Shown here: piece by piece, positions 22,942 through 35,268 of the stretch | Layout: each line of letters begins with the position of its first letter | Numbering within the stretch: position 1 is the first letter of the stretch | From: Cymodocea nodosa | Taxonomy: Eukaryota; Streptophyta; Magnoliopsida; Alismatales; Cymodoceaceae | DNA: 64,000 bases | Assembly (NCBI GenBank): GCA_036874045.1 | Contig: CM072342.1 | Span: forward strand, 9,387,501-9,451,500 | Direction of reading: 5' to 3' | Program-made: the position numbers and the translations under genes | Notes under the pieces: generated by a model | What the model saw: only the letters and a program-made list of their open reading frames with translations | The model's database searches: none | Told to the model about the DNA's origin: nothing

Positions 22942-25205
22942 ATGATGGTCTCCAAGTTCTACAAAGGTCATGGCAGAGGAAAAGGCAAAAGCAGAGGAGA
23001 TGCAAAAAGAAAAGAAATAGAGAATGATGAAATTCCACGCACTTGGTTTAAGAAAATTTTGCAAGTTGACATAAGGTTAGCAAAAATTTACAGTGAATAC
23101 TTCTTTCCTGAAGCTATACTAAATGAAGTTAGATTAGAGCTTCATAATGCTGATGCTAGTATTACATACATGGGGATTTGAAGTAAATATGATAGAGAAT
23201 ACCATATAAAATGTGTTGAAATTGCATTTTTGGAATAGTTTGCAAAATATATGGAAAAAGGTGTAGGTTCATCAAATAGAATTCTTCAAACTCCTATTAG
23301 TGGTACACGACTACAATCATTTGAGGAAGAACATGAATCTGCTATACCTACCCCTTTATATTCAAAACAAGTAGAATCAATTATTACTATAGATAAAAGA
23401 AAAGTTGACAGTCTTCGAAAGGCTATAGAGAAAGTGCCTTTGAAGAATTAAAGCAGAAAACTTTTATGAAGCAAATGGAAAAGAAAACAGCAATACTTGA
23501 AGAGGAGAAACAGAAATTTTATAGTAGAAGAAAAGTCAAAAAAATTATGTCTTCAAAGACAAAGTCTATTGAAAAAGAAAAATTAGATGAAAATTTATTT
23601 CCAAAGGACAATGTATGTCTAAACATTGTACCTTATTGTGCATTTGATAAACTCATCAGCTCCGAGCATACTAAAACTAATGATGATAATGAGACTTTAT
23701 TTTCTCTTACTAGAAAACTTGAGAAGAAAGGCAAGTCAAATATAAGCTTAAGTTTTTCTATTAGTACAAGTCTTGATGATGTAGAAATTGAAAAATCAAA
23801 GCATCATGCACCTAACATTGAACAAGTTATTGCAGATTTAATTGACAATGTTGAGGCAGTAACTAGTTCACAGGTTGAATTGTCTGGAGTAGCAGATATT
23901 GAAAAAGTTAAGACTCTAGAAGAGCTAAACGTTAACCAGCCTTCTTCAGAATCTATAGAAGTAGAGTCTAAGAATTCACAACATGTATCAATGGAGATAT
24001 CTATTGAACAAAATGAACAATTATAGACAGATACACCAGCTGTAGAATTTGTGGAAAAATTGAACTCTGATCATTCTATAGAGACTGAATAGATGAATGT
24101 TGAGCATATTGACAATATTCCTTACACTGTTGAAGCTGAAGAATCAAGCTTACATATGCAACTTCAAGAAAATATTTTCCTAGAGGAACAACATGACATT
24201 CATTTTGAAGAAGAGATTCTTGAAGATGAATTACTCTCTGAATCAAGGCTTCAGGTATCACTTTCTTTGTATACAGTATTACAAATTCAAGGAAATTCAA
24301 TTCATTTTAGATCTAAGGAAGTAGTGCAGAAATATAATAATCTGATTACATGTCAAATTCTACATGCTAGACCAATAAAATTCAAAAATTTGTTAGAAAT
24401 AAAAGATCTATTTGAGTATCAAGGCCTCATTCAATTCTTGCTAGTTGGAATGAAATGGAAGCAATACACAGAGCTTATTACAACTTTTTATAGCAATCTG
24501 GTTAAGAATGAAAATTTTTTGAAAACTCAAATAAATCAACAAGAGTTTATATTGTCTCTTGAGTTAATTTTTGAAGTTTTGGGATTAAAAAATGAAGGTG
24601 TTGTTGTTACAAACAGATTTGACATGATTAGACAACTGGAATGGAACATTCAGTCTTTATCAAAAATTCCAGATGTATATTTTGAAATGAGATTAATGGG
24701 AAATCTGAATGCAGAGGCAAGGTTCATTGTAAATATATTGCATGCAAATTTATTTCAGAGAGTTGGACACAATTTGGAAGTCAGCAGAAGTTGTTTATAT
24801 ACAACTTATGGCTTGTTGAATAGAATTCAAATCAATTGGTTTGATGTTTTTACTTCTCAACTACAGCATATGAGTTCAAAGTTATTTTATGGTGATGTTG
24901 TATGTAGAATCCTTGCAAGGTAATTGAATTTATACGACTAGCCCTTTGAAACTAAAGGCATGAGAGCATTTAGTGTAAAAGATTTACAACGATTCTAAGC
25001 AATGCATAAACCTCAACAACAACAACAACCTGATTGTATAGACCATATACAACAACAAAAACAAAGTTGTTCAATTCAAGCAAAACAGCAAACCTAGATA
25101 CCTCCCAACCTATATGATGTACTTAACGACATCAGAAATGATATTAGGCATCTAGGAGATAAAATTTGTAATGCTATAAGTGATATACTTAGGAGGGGTC
25201 GATAA
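22942..25205 (+). pseudogene. Third ORF (ORF X) of copia element A
   Basis: Same layout as the B copy: basic start MMVSKFYKGHGRGKGKS, acidic coiled middle, conserved domain about 24350-24930 (EIKDLFEYQGLIQFL, LELIFEVLGLKNEG, NRIQINWFDVF, KLFYGDVVCRIL), Q-rich stretch and LRRGR tail. The TGA after TYMGI (23179) is shared with B. Further stops: TAG 23237, TAG 24024, TAG 24090, TAA 24921, with a frameshift near 23440. Confidence 0.8.
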
Positions 25206-25753
25206 CTGTTTTTGTTTGTATCTGAATACAAAATGTAATGTTTATATTTCTTGTTTGATTCATTGAACAATACATTTTTCTGTAAATGCATTCTATTCTT
25301 ATTATTGTTTACAGAAAGAGTTGTTGCAAATATATCTCTTACTATATATATATTCTCTATAATTATCTTTTTGATTAATGACAAAAAGGGGGAGAAATGT
25401 TATAAAAAGATGATTATGATTTTAATTGCATATAATATAAAGGGAGATGATATTTATGGTTATATAAATGTTATAAAAAGTTGATTATGATTTTAATTGC
25501 ATATAATATAAAGGGAGATGATATTTATGGTTATTGTAATCTGACAAATGATAATTAGAGAAATGGTACTTATATAATTATTGACATTTGAAAGTTTTAG
25601 TTCTGAGAGGTGAAATTTACACAAACAATAGAAATAAGCTTAAATGAACTTAAGTCAACAAACTTGTTTGTTGAATTAAAAGTTAATTCAACGAAGGTGC
25701 TTAGTTGAGTTAAATATATTTCATAATTGATTTAATATGGTTTTGTCATCATC
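25206..25753 (+). other. 3' untranslated region of element A
   Basis: No gene. Contains a local duplication of about 70 bp (AAAAAGATGATTATGATTTT near 25404, again near 25477) and the GACAAAAAGGGGGAGAAAT run also seen in B. Confidence 0.6.
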
Positions 25754-25767
25754 AAAAAGGGGGAGAT
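25754..25767 (+). other. Terminal polypurine tract of element A
   Basis: AAAAAGGGGGAGAT directly before the 3' LTR. Confidence 0.88.
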
Positions 25768-27364
25768 TGTTGAGTATTTTGTTTTGATGATGTGTGTTGA
25801 ATGAAATTAGTCATATTTGCTCAATTACTATTGCTTGTGAAAGGAAATTAAAATCATTAATTAATACAGAAAAAACTTACTGATATAAATACTTGTCTGT
25901 ATTGGATCTAAAATTATACTAAGGTAATAACTAGTCATTTCATTGCATTAATTTCTGATTTAACTAAACGTTAAGTTAACGTGTGTTTTTATTGAAAAGC
26001 ATGATATGTTTTAAGGTTATATTTTCTATATCATGTACAGTACACGTTTGGAGAACTCGTTAAGTTAGAGTTTTAGTCATATAGAGATCACGTGAGAACT
26101 CATTAAGTTAGAGGTTTAAAGGTTAAAATAGGTCACGTGAGAACTCGTTAAGTTAGTGAGTAAAAGTTTAGATAACTCGTTAAGTTAGTGTTATGCACGT
26201 GGTGAAATTATAAGTTACGAATATTATATTGTATCACATGAGGTGCACATGTTTAACTCGTTAAGTTAACATAACTAAACGCGTTGAGTTGCTATATTGA
26301 ACACTAAGGCAATGCGTTAGGTTAGCATTATAAACTTAAGTTGTTATTTTTGCACGTGGTAAAATTCTTATTATAAAGACATTTGTTTATTATTGTAACA
26401 CAAGGGAGATAGTTCGTTGAGTTATCCATAACACAATGGAGTTAGTTCGTTGAATTAGCTACAGTACTTGTCACGTGAATTGGCACATGAGAAACTCGTT
26501 AAGTTAGAAACGTTAAGTTATATATATACTTGTGTTACTTGTTTAGTTAACATTAAAGTAACGACTACTTATTACACTAATGAAAAATTTTAGACGAGAA
26601 AGTTTATTTTGCAGGAAATTTTTCAGAGATCCAGGATTGATGATTAAAGAAAATTCGAAATGTAAACGTGGGTTAGAACATGTGTATTTCGATGAAGGAA
26701 AAAGAAAAGACGTGAAGAAGTGGAAAACTGGTAGTGATTAAACGTGGAGGATATGCATGAAATGAAGATACAGTATAAAAGGCATAGAATTCTCGTTGAT
26801 TAAACTATCCTTGGACATCAAACGAAAAATCTTTTCAGGTATCAAAAACACTTCTTCGGGGAAAATCTCTCAGGTGGAAGAAAATTCAGTGAAGCATAAA
26901 AAGGTAAGATATATGTCACTGAAGATTTGAAGTATCAGGTGGAAGCAAATTTAGTGAAGCAGAAAAGGTCAGATTGACGTCACTAAAGATTTAAAGTATT
27001 AGAGGAAAGCAAATTCTGTGAAGCATAAAAAGACAAGATATTCGTCACTAAAGAATTGCTAAAGAAGAAAAAGAAGAAGAAGAAGAAGAAAGATCTCAAA
27101 CAAGGAGAAATGTTTTAAATTCCGCAAATTAGTTTTCTCTGTTTGTAGTTATGAAATTGTTTAGATGATACATGGTATCGAGATATAATTGCATCTACAA
27201 TTTCTGAGGAGAATTGAATTGTATATTGTAATTGAAACCTTGAATAAAAATGATTTTATGAAAACAATGTCTCGACTTGTTTTTGAGTTTTAAAGTTTCA
27301 ATTATATTTGAAAATATTGAAAAACACAATTCACCCCCCTCTTGTGTAGCCATACGATCCTACA
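25768..27364 (+). repeat. 3' LTR of element A
   Basis: 1,597 bp, starts TGTTGAGTATTTTG and ends GATCCTACA. Same motif array as B (ACTCGTTAAGTTAG and CACGTG, about 25960-26530) and TATA box TATAAAAG at 26774. Confidence 0.92.
26874..27062 (+). repeat. Tandem repeat, 3 copies of about 64 bp, in R/U5 of A
   Basis: Units start at about 26874, 26939 and 27003 (type GTGGAAGCAAATTTAGTGAA). The B LTRs carry two. Confidence 0.8.
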
Positions 27365-27835
27365 AACTTACTTCATTAAATTAACTATAAAAATATGTGC
27401 AATAAAGAAATAACTTGTTCATATATTTCTGATACTTACATACCTAACTATCCAATGCTTAGATGCATTTCAGATAGTTATCAAATAACTTACTGAAAAT
27501 TCACTTAAGTCATGCATTAAGATTTCAACACGTGTAATCCAGGAAATAATAAAATATTCTTCTATCGTTTAAAACATAACTATTCAATACATGCAATATA
27601 ACTCTCCAAAATAACAGAAAATTTGGATACTTAGGAATTTCAAAGCCTGTAATTCACTGACAGTTTAGAAATGTACTTAATTAATGTAAATTTCTTGAAA
27701 TTATGTAGATTCTTTCATAAAAGCATATAATAGTGCAATTATAATATAATGGCTTAGTTCTTATATGATGAGCTAAATATTTTGTAATTAATCATCCTTT
27801 AATCGTTAATAGTATGCACTTTTTCATTCTAAACA
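27365..27835 (-). repeat. Gypsy LTR fragment (target of element A)
   Basis: Reverse of the start of a gypsy LTR. The minus strand at 27835 reads TGTTTAGAATGAAAAAGTGC, as at 43168 and 57842, and the match continues to the A junction (GATAGTTA motifs, TTATAATTGCACTATTATATGC). It is diverged from G1 and G2. Confidence 0.8.
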
Positions 27836-28984
27836 ATTTCATGTTTATATTGTGAATGGTTGCAAATAGTTGAGAATGACTTGTACAAAATTTTGTTTTC
27901 TCAATTTTCAGATTTCGGGTTTATTTGTTCTATTCATATCTATAGTTTTACCCAATGGTTTTCATCAATTCTTGAGTCATTCTTGTAGAGGAAGAAAAGA
28001 TGAATCTTTCTATGCCATTCTTTTATTTTTCTAAACATGTTTGTGTTGATTTCCCAATTTTAAATGAGGATCACATAGTTAGGTTGAAATTGTGTTTGTA
28101 GACTATAGCTTTACAAAAATAGTGAAAGTAATTTCTCCCTATTTACAATGTATTTTTAAGATCTGTAAATTAGGTTTATTAGATTAATGAGTCTATTTTC
28201 ATTCAGCAACAATTTCATAGAATTTCCTAAGGAATTGATAAGGTTCTTGAGTTTTTCTTTGGGTGTGCATTTTGTAATATTTCAAGACTATTTTGCACAC
28301 CTCACTAGGGCTTAATTATTTTCAATTGAGATCGATTTAAAGTCTAAAAGTACTACATATTTTTAGATGACTTAAAACTCTTTCCAGAACATATTTTTGT
28401 ATGACTTTTCAATTCCTAATTTGGGAGAAATTGTTATTATAAGTAGAGCTCTTTTTTTGTGATTTTGAATTATAGAGGTTGTAATTGATATGGAAAGTTT
28501 TTGAATAAGATTGAAGGAAGATTGATTTTTTCTTTGTAAAAACTTATACTTAAATTAGGATAATGATTTTAATAGGTTTTTATTCCATCCTTGGTGTTGT
28601 GGGATATCAAATGGCCATTGATATGTTTATTCGACATTCACACGTGTTTTTCCTATGTTTTGCCATATGTTAATGGATTGAAATTCAATTGGTGGCAATG
28701 AAATGGATGAACCAATGATAGTCTTGAAAATAGGATTTCAACACTAAAATGCAAAATCTATCTACTGAAATTTTGAATTTTTCTATTATTTAAGACTTGA
28801 GATGATTTCTTATAGATTTTTTTTGAAAAATATGGTTCTTGATGTTTCTCTAGAGTGCTTAATCTTTAAATTTGGAGTTATATACAAGGAGATGTGATTT
28901 TTCAAAGTTGGACTCTCTTGCAATCTCCCCTATTTTAATTCTATGTAGAGCTTTTTGTCTGAACTAGTATTTTGAAATATGCAA
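27836..28984. other. Unassigned AT-rich sequence
   Basis: No ORF of note and no match to any other part of the window. It could be host intergenic DNA or an unrelated old repeat. Confidence 0.4.
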
Positions 28985-29165
28985 TTATTCTAGCACTCAT
29001 AAAACATCTCAAAAATACTTTCATTATCATGCATCTTAAAGAGTTCATATTTATAAATTAACATATTAATCTTAGTCTCTTTAACTTGAGAAGCAACCTC
29101 ATACGAAACTTCTAATGCATACCACACCTCATAAGTAGGTTTATATGTTAACAAACATCCATAGA
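28985..29165 (-). pseudogene. gag: Copia gag fragment, inverted
   Basis: Minus-strand translation gives KPTYEVWYALEVSYE, SQVKETKINMLIYKYELFKM and NESIFEMF, the capsid part of the A/B gag family. It adjoins a plus-strand continuation of the same gene at about 29200. Confidence 0.8.
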
Positions 29166-29199
29166 AAGACCACATTGCATGATTTATCATAGGACACAA

Positions 29200-30258
29200 A
29201 TTCTTTAAAATGCCTAAGAAAAAATTTTAAATAGAAGGATTTGGCGAGAAAAATTCTCAAATCCTTAAGTTCTAAATAGTCTTAGAAAGTGACTTTAATT
29301 GAGGAATCACAAGACTTAAATATTTATATTGTTAATGAACTTATAGGAAATTTAACTACTTATGAAGTTCAATTAAATGATTCTCTAAGTCACAATAAAT
29401 TAAAATTGAAGAAAGAAATTACCTTCGAAATTAATTTAGATTCTGATATTTTAACTGATTATAACGAAGACTTGATTTTGCTAATTAGAAAATCCAAGAA
29501 AGTTTGGAAAGCTAGGAGACAACAAAGGAATAGAAAGGAAAAGCCTACAACATCAAAATCTCTAAATGAAAAGGATTCTTCATTTAGAAAATGTCTTTTA
29601 TAACTACAAGAAACCTAGACATCTTTCTCTACACTATCCTATAAGAAAAAATGAAAAACAAAGTAAGACAAATCAAAAGAAGGCTTAGAAAACTTAGAAA
29701 AAGTTTTACAAGAAAAAAGCTTTGAAAGTTACTTAGGATGACACGTTAAAAGAGTTTGAATCTAAGGAATCATCATCAAAATCTTCATATTCAGAAGAAG
29801 AACAAGAGTTAGATGATGTTGTCGTGTGCTTCATAGCAGATGATTTTGAGGTAATTTCTAATCTTGAAAATCATTTAGCTTTTAACTTTTATGAATTATT
29901 ATATACTTATAATGAATTATTGCATAAACTTAAAATTTGTAAATTAGAAAATAAGAATATCAAACATTCTTTGTCCATTATGGAAGAAGAAAATTATTTT
30001 TTGTCTACAACTTTAGAAAAATTTAAATGTGATATTGAAAAGCATGTTGCAGATTTACATAGATTTAGATATAATGAATTTATTTTGTATGAACAAATAT
30101 AGAATATAAATGCTAAAAAATTAAAAATAGAATCTGAAAATGAAAAAATAAGAGTTAATATAAATGATCTTGAGTTAAAAATTGACAAATTAAAATTGAA
30201 AGAGAAAGAGTTAAATTTCACAATTGATAAATGGAATTTAAGTCAAACTAACAAGTAC
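29200..30258 (+). pseudogene. gag: Copia gag fragment (C-terminal half)
   Basis: Begins at NSLKCL, the point of the A/B gag just after the inverted piece. It continues through IEESQDLNIYIVNELIGNLT, the degraded zinc-knuckle region near 29600, acidic ELDDV and the coiled-coil region (EEENYFLSTTLEKFKCD ... ELNFTIDKWN). Stops throughout. Confidence 0.8.
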
Positions 30259-30265
30259 TCCGAGG

Positions 30266-30641
30266 TGTTAGGATTGTATGGACTTACCAAAGGAGGGGTG
30301 AATGGTGAGTGTGTTATTTTTATAACTAATTTGACTTAATTAAATACTTATGAATCTGTATGTAATGTAAATTATAATAGTTAATGTAGAAAAGACTTAA
30401 AGCAAGGAATAAAAGTACACAAGTAAATTTTTCGGTGATTGACCACTAATAGCTAGTCCACCCCTAAGGCATAGCTTGGGCTTCACTAAGTGATCAATCA
30501 CTTACAACCTTTACTTTCAGGTCAAAGCAAGAACCAACATCTTAAGCTTTTAGGTTAAAGCTCAGCAACCAACACCTTGAGCTTTCAAGTCAAAGCTCTT
30601 AACCAACCTTGAGTTTTTAGGTTGAAACTCAATAACCAACA
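30266..30641 (-). repeat. Fragment of another copia LTR family, reversed
   Basis: Starts TGTTAGGATTGTATGG and carries AGGAGGGGTGAAT, the reverse of the typical copia LTR 3' end (ATTCACCCC...). The rest does not match the A-E LTRs. It is cut at 30641 by another LTR. Confidence 0.55.
30506..30641. repeat. Tandem repeat of 33-35 bp, about 3.5 copies
   Basis: Units begin AACCAAC at 30532, 30567, 30601 and 30634, preceded by a partial unit at 30506. The middle of each unit is of the type TTGAGCTTTCAAGTCAAAGC. Confidence 0.75.
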
Positions 30642-32400
30642 TGTAGGATCGAATGACTACACAACAGGGGTTGAATTATGTTTTTCAACATTTTCAATCA
30701 TAATTAAAACTTCAAAATTAAAAACAAGTTGAGACACTATTTTAATCAAATCATTTTATTCAATGTTTCAATTATAATATATAATTCAATTCTCCTCAGA
30801 AATTGTAGATGCAATTATATAACGATACCATATTTCATCTAATTAATTTCATAATTACAAATAGAGAAAACTAATTTGCGAAATTTAAAACATTTTTCCC
30901 GATTTAAGATTTTTCTTCTTCTTCTTCTTCTTCTTCTACAATTCTTTAGTGACAAATATCTGACTTTCTCTACTTTACCAAATTTGCTTTCTTCTAATTC
31001 TTCAAATCTTCTGTGACATATATCTGAATTTCTCTTCTTCACTGAATTTTCTTCTATCTAAGAGCTTTTCCCCAAAGAGGTGTTTTGATCCCTGAAAATA
31101 TATTTCATTTGGTGTGCAGGGATAATTAATCAACGAGAATTCTATGCCTCTTATATTGTATCTTCATTTCATGCATATCCTCCATATTTAACCACAATCA
31201 GTTTTCTACTCTTAACGTCTTCTCTTTTTCCTTTATCGAAATACACATGTTCTAACCCACGTTTTCCTTTCAAATTTTCTTTAATCATCAATCCTAGATC
31301 TCTAAAAATTTTCTGCAAAATAAACTTTCTCATCTAAAATTTTGCATCGTGTAATAACAAGTCATTGTATTAATGTTAACTAAATGAGTAAAATAAGTAG
31401 ATTTATAACTTAACGTACCTAACTTAACGACTTCATCATGTGCCAAATCACGTGACATGTATTGTAACTAACTCAACAAACTAAGTCTGTGGTGTTATGC
31501 TAACTCAACGAACCAGTTTAACTTGTCTTTCGAAAGGTTAAATGCTAACTCACCGAAAAGTGTTTTAAGTATCAGATAGTTAAGTTTTCTAAGTATCCGA
31601 AATATCTTTTTACCATAAAACTAGTGAGACATGTGTCGTGACCTAAAAACATGACTTAAGTTATCTTTTGGAAGTTTAGATAGATGCTAATTATCTGAAA
31701 ATAGTTTGAGTGTCGAATAGTTACAATTGTAGGTTTCCGAAAATCCAGATAACTCGCTGATCCAATAATAAATAAATATTTTTACAATAAGGTATTTACC
31801 ACATGCAAGAATAATAATTTTAAGTTTATAACGCTAACCTAACGTGTTTCCTTAGTATTCAATATAGCAACTTAATGTGTACAGTTATGTTAACTTAATG
31901 AGTTAAACATGTGTAACTCATGTGATATAATATAACATTCGTAAACTTTAATTTCACCACATGCATAATACTAACTTAACGAGTTCATCTCTTCATTTTA
32001 ACATTTTGTTTACTAACTCAATGAGTTCTCATGTGACCTATTTTAACCTTTAAGCCTATAACTCAACAAGTTCTCACGTGACCTTTTTACAAATAATGCA
32101 TTAACTCAACGAGTTGTCTTAACGTGCACTGTACATGATATAGAAAATGTAACTTTAAAACATATCATGTTTTACAATAAAAACAAACATTAACTTAACA
32201 TTTAGTTAAATGAAAAGTTAGTATAACTTAATGACTAGTTATTTAACTTAGCATAATTTCAGATCCAATATAGATAAGTATTTATATCATTAAACTTTTT
32301 TTTGTATTAATTGATATTCTAAATTTACTTTCACAAACAATAGTAATTGAGTAAAGATGATTACATTCATTTAGCACACATCATCAAAACAAAATACTCA
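30642..32400 (-). repeat. Copia LTR (element D), reversed
   Basis: Plus-strand start TGTAGGATCG, reverse of the A/B type end. It contains the GAA/TTC run near 30910-30940, the ACTCAACGAG motif array (31430-32120) and the end CAAAACAAAATACTCA. The terminal ACA expected next to the tract is missing. Confidence 0.8.
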
Positions 32401-32601
32401 ATCTCACCCTTTTTAATGATGACAAAATCATATTAAATCAATTATGAAATATGTTTAACTCAATGAAGGACCTCCGTTGGGTTAAGTTTTAATTCAACAA
32501 ACATGTTTGTTGACTTAAGTTCACTTAAGCTTATTTCTATTGTTTGTGTGAAAATCATCTCTCAAAAGTAAAACTTTCAGAAAAATTTCAATGATCACAT
32601 A
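32401..32601 (-). other. Polypurine tract and 3' internal end of element D
   Basis: ATCTCACCCTTTTT (minus AAAAAGGGTGAGAT) precedes LTR D on the element strand. The next 190 bases are the reverse of the last internal region of B (compare 13600-13790). The rest of the interior is deleted and the sequence passes directly into another LTR. Confidence 0.75.
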
Positions 32602-33200
32602 TGTAAAATCGTATGGCTACACAAGAGGGGGGTGAATTGTGTTTTTCAACATTTTTCAATTATAATTGAAACTTTAAAACACAAAAAAAAAAGTCGAGAC
32701 ATTGTTTTCATAAAATCATTTTTATTCACGGTTTCAATTACAATATACAATTCAATTCCCCTTTGAAATTGTAGATGCAATTATATATCGATACCATGTT
32801 TCATCTATACAATTTCATAATTACAAACAGAGAAAACTAATTTGCGGAATTTAAAACATTTCTCCTTGTTTGAGATCTTTCTTCTTCTTCTTCTCTTTCT
32901 TCTTTAGCAATTCTTCAGTGACAAATATCTGACTTTCTCTACTTCACTGAATTTGCTTTCTTCTGATACTTCAAATATTTAGTGACATAAATCTTACCTT
33001 TTTCTACTTCACTGAATTTTCTTCCATCTAATACTTCAAATCTTTAGTGACATAAATCTGACATTAAAATTTCCTGCGGAATAATCTTTCTTGTCCAAAA
33101 TGTTTCATCAAGTGTAATAAGAAGTCATTACTTTAATGTTAACTAAACGAGTGAACAAGTAGATATGTAACTTAACGTTTCTAATTTAACGAGTTCCTCA
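32602..33200 (-). repeat. Truncated copia LTR (5' LTR of D), reversed
   Basis: Plus-strand start TGTAAAATCGTATGGCTACA, then the reverse of the A/B R-U5 region with its repeated GTGACATAAATCT units. It stops in the motif array at ACGAGTTCCTCATGT near 33200, where gypsy sequence begins. Confidence 0.78.
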
Positions 33201-33210
33201 TGTACTATTT

Positions 33211-33230
33211 GGTTACCCAACACGACACCA
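33211..33230 (-). other. Gypsy primer-site-like sequence
   Basis: Minus strand reads TGGTGTCGTGTTGGGTAACC, seven bases after the LTR end (CCAAACA AGTTTTC). The G2 PBS has the same spacing (CGAACA AGTTTTA TGGCGCC). Confidence 0.6.
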
Positions 33231-33237
33231 GAAAACT

Positions 33238-35268
33238 TGTTTGGATCTCCAGTAACGCACCAGAAAAACTTGGATTTGTTAACTTCTGTTTTTACTTCAT
33301 TAATTTATCTTTATGTCTATTCCTTTTTTAGAAGTAAACAAACAACCTTTCACACAAATTAGATTTTAATTCCAATTTGTATTTTAACTGTAAGTGCACA
33401 GTGTCTACTGTATTAGTGTACAAGTACAGGTCAATCCCACAGGGAATTGCTTAAGAATTGAGAACTATTCCATTTTGAACATTCAAATTTATATATTCAA
33501 TAAGCTCTCCGTTGAATTACAGTTAACTCAACGAACAAAGTTCGTTGAGTTATGGCTAACTAAACGGACTAACCTCATGGACTTAAGTTAACTCCACGAG
33601 CCTGTCTTTCCAATTTAGTACTGCTATTTACAGAGGAATTCGGCCAACCATTGGGCGGTTCCACAGATTGTAAATAACATCAATTAAGCTCTTTAATGTT
33701 AGTAAACACTGGATTTATCATTAAGCATACTAACATTTAGATAATTCAGATAGTAACCATTAAAATCTTTAAGTCTTTTGAACGAACCAATTTCAATAAA
33801 CTGTAAAACTAAAACAAACATAAAACAATCACAGCATTGACAAAGATAACATTAATCACGATACAACACAAACAACACAACACTCAATTACAAAATACAA
33901 ACACAGATAAGTTGTTTTTAGTATTTTTTTTTTAATATGAACATGGAAATGAGCGAAAGGTGAAATGTAAAGTAATCTCAGTCGACAGTAAATACTTTCG
34001 TCACTACATGGTATGCAATTACACCACTGAAAATTAAACTACTTACAATTCTATCTCCTCTCCCTATATAATCGCAAGTCTAGAATTGTAAAATGATCTC
34101 CTCTTCAGCATACAGGCATCAACCCGAAACCAAGGCTAGAAGCTTTACGATCTCCTGAGATATGAGTCGGCACTTGGGGAAAATGGCTTCCCTTCCCGCG
34201 ACGCGATCACTCCTCATAGTAGTTGTTAGGCACTATGTTTGGCTCGGAATCGACCCGACATCAGGAAAGTATACTCATAGACCTCCGATGGTTGGTGATT
34301 ATGGTGGGGGTGATGACGGTTGGTGTGGTACTTCAGAGAATTGCCGACGTTGCCTGTAGAAAGCTCAGTGCTCCTCCTCTATACACACTAGCCAAACCCA
34401 TCGATCACACCTTTACTTCTTTTTCTTCTTTTCTTTTATATTTCTTTAGTGGTAACTACTTCTACTTGAATGGTCGGTTGGATTTCCTTCATTCATATCA
34501 ACGACAATGATTTCTTCTCACTACGCGATACGTGCGATCGTGGTTTTTCCTTCCAACTGTCTTTTTTCTGCAACCGCTATAGTGGCATATTAGAAAATAA
34601 ATAGTTCATGGAGTTATAGATAACTCAATGGACTTGCTTCGTTGATTTAACTATAAAACACATACATAAATTTTACTATCCAATGCTCAGGTGCATTTCG
34701 AATACTTACAAACTTAACTATCCGATGCTTAGATGCATTTCGGATAGTTATAGATAACTCACTGAAAATCCACTTAAGTCACTTTCCTAGAACATGACAT
34801 GTGTTCATAGCTATTTTATAAATAAAAGGAGATTTCGAAGAGTTACACATATAACTATCCGATGCCTAGCTACAATTTTGGATAGTTATAGATAACTCAC
34901 CGAAAGTTCACTTAAGTCATGCATTATGGCTTCGACACGTGTACTTCAGGAAATAATAAAATATTCTTTTAAAACATAACTGTTCGGTAATATAAACATA
35001 ACTATCCAATACATGTTCGGTATGTTAAACATAACTGTTCGAAATATCAGAAAATTCGGATACTTAAGGATTTCACAACCTGCAACTTACCGGTAGTTCA
35101 GAAATGTACTAAATTAATATTAATTCCCCAAAATTAAGCAGATTCTTTAATTAAAGCTTATAATAGTGCAATTATAACATAATGGTTTAATTCTCATATG
35201 ATAAGCTAAATATTATGCAATTAATCATCATTTAACCATTAATATTATGCACTTTTTCATTCTAAACA
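33238..35268 (-). repeat. 3' LTR of G1
   Basis: Minus-strand start TGTTTAGAATGAAAAAGTGC directly after the terminal polypurine tract, ends CCAAACA. At 2,031 bp it is longer than the G2 LTRs (1.84 kb), partly from extra copies of an AACTATCCGATGC/TTTCGGATAGTT motif near 34690-35060. The usual TCGTTGAGTTA cluster (33510-33600) and U3 TATA region (34590-34650) are present. Confidence 0.85.

Larger units (their letters stand above)
1..27364 (+). mobile_element. Copia element A, outer, 5' end outside window
   Basis: Ty1/copia retrotransposon in the order 5' LTR end, PBS, gag, protease, integrase, RT, RNase H, non-coding block, third ORF, polypurine tract, 3' LTR. The pol gene is interrupted after base 3811 by element C and resumes at 19933. 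Removing that insert and its duplicated target leaves about 11.2 kb. Most of the 5' LTR lies left of the window. The third ORF between RNase H and the 3' LTR suggests a SIRE/Maximus-type lineage (family knowledge, not tested here). Many stops and frameshifts show it is dead. Its 3' end abuts a piece of gypsy LTR, so A inserted into that LTR. Confidence 0.9.

Noticed and set aside
22870..25205. Third ORF as a retroviral-type envelope gene
   Set aside because: No signal peptide or membrane segment is visible. The conserved domain matches the plant transposon protein type, so the label env-like would rest on position alone.
34162..34510. Two overlapping plus-strand ORFs
   Set aside because: They lie inside the reversed G1 LTR, and equivalent LTR parts of G2 are not open on the same strand. 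No domain seen.
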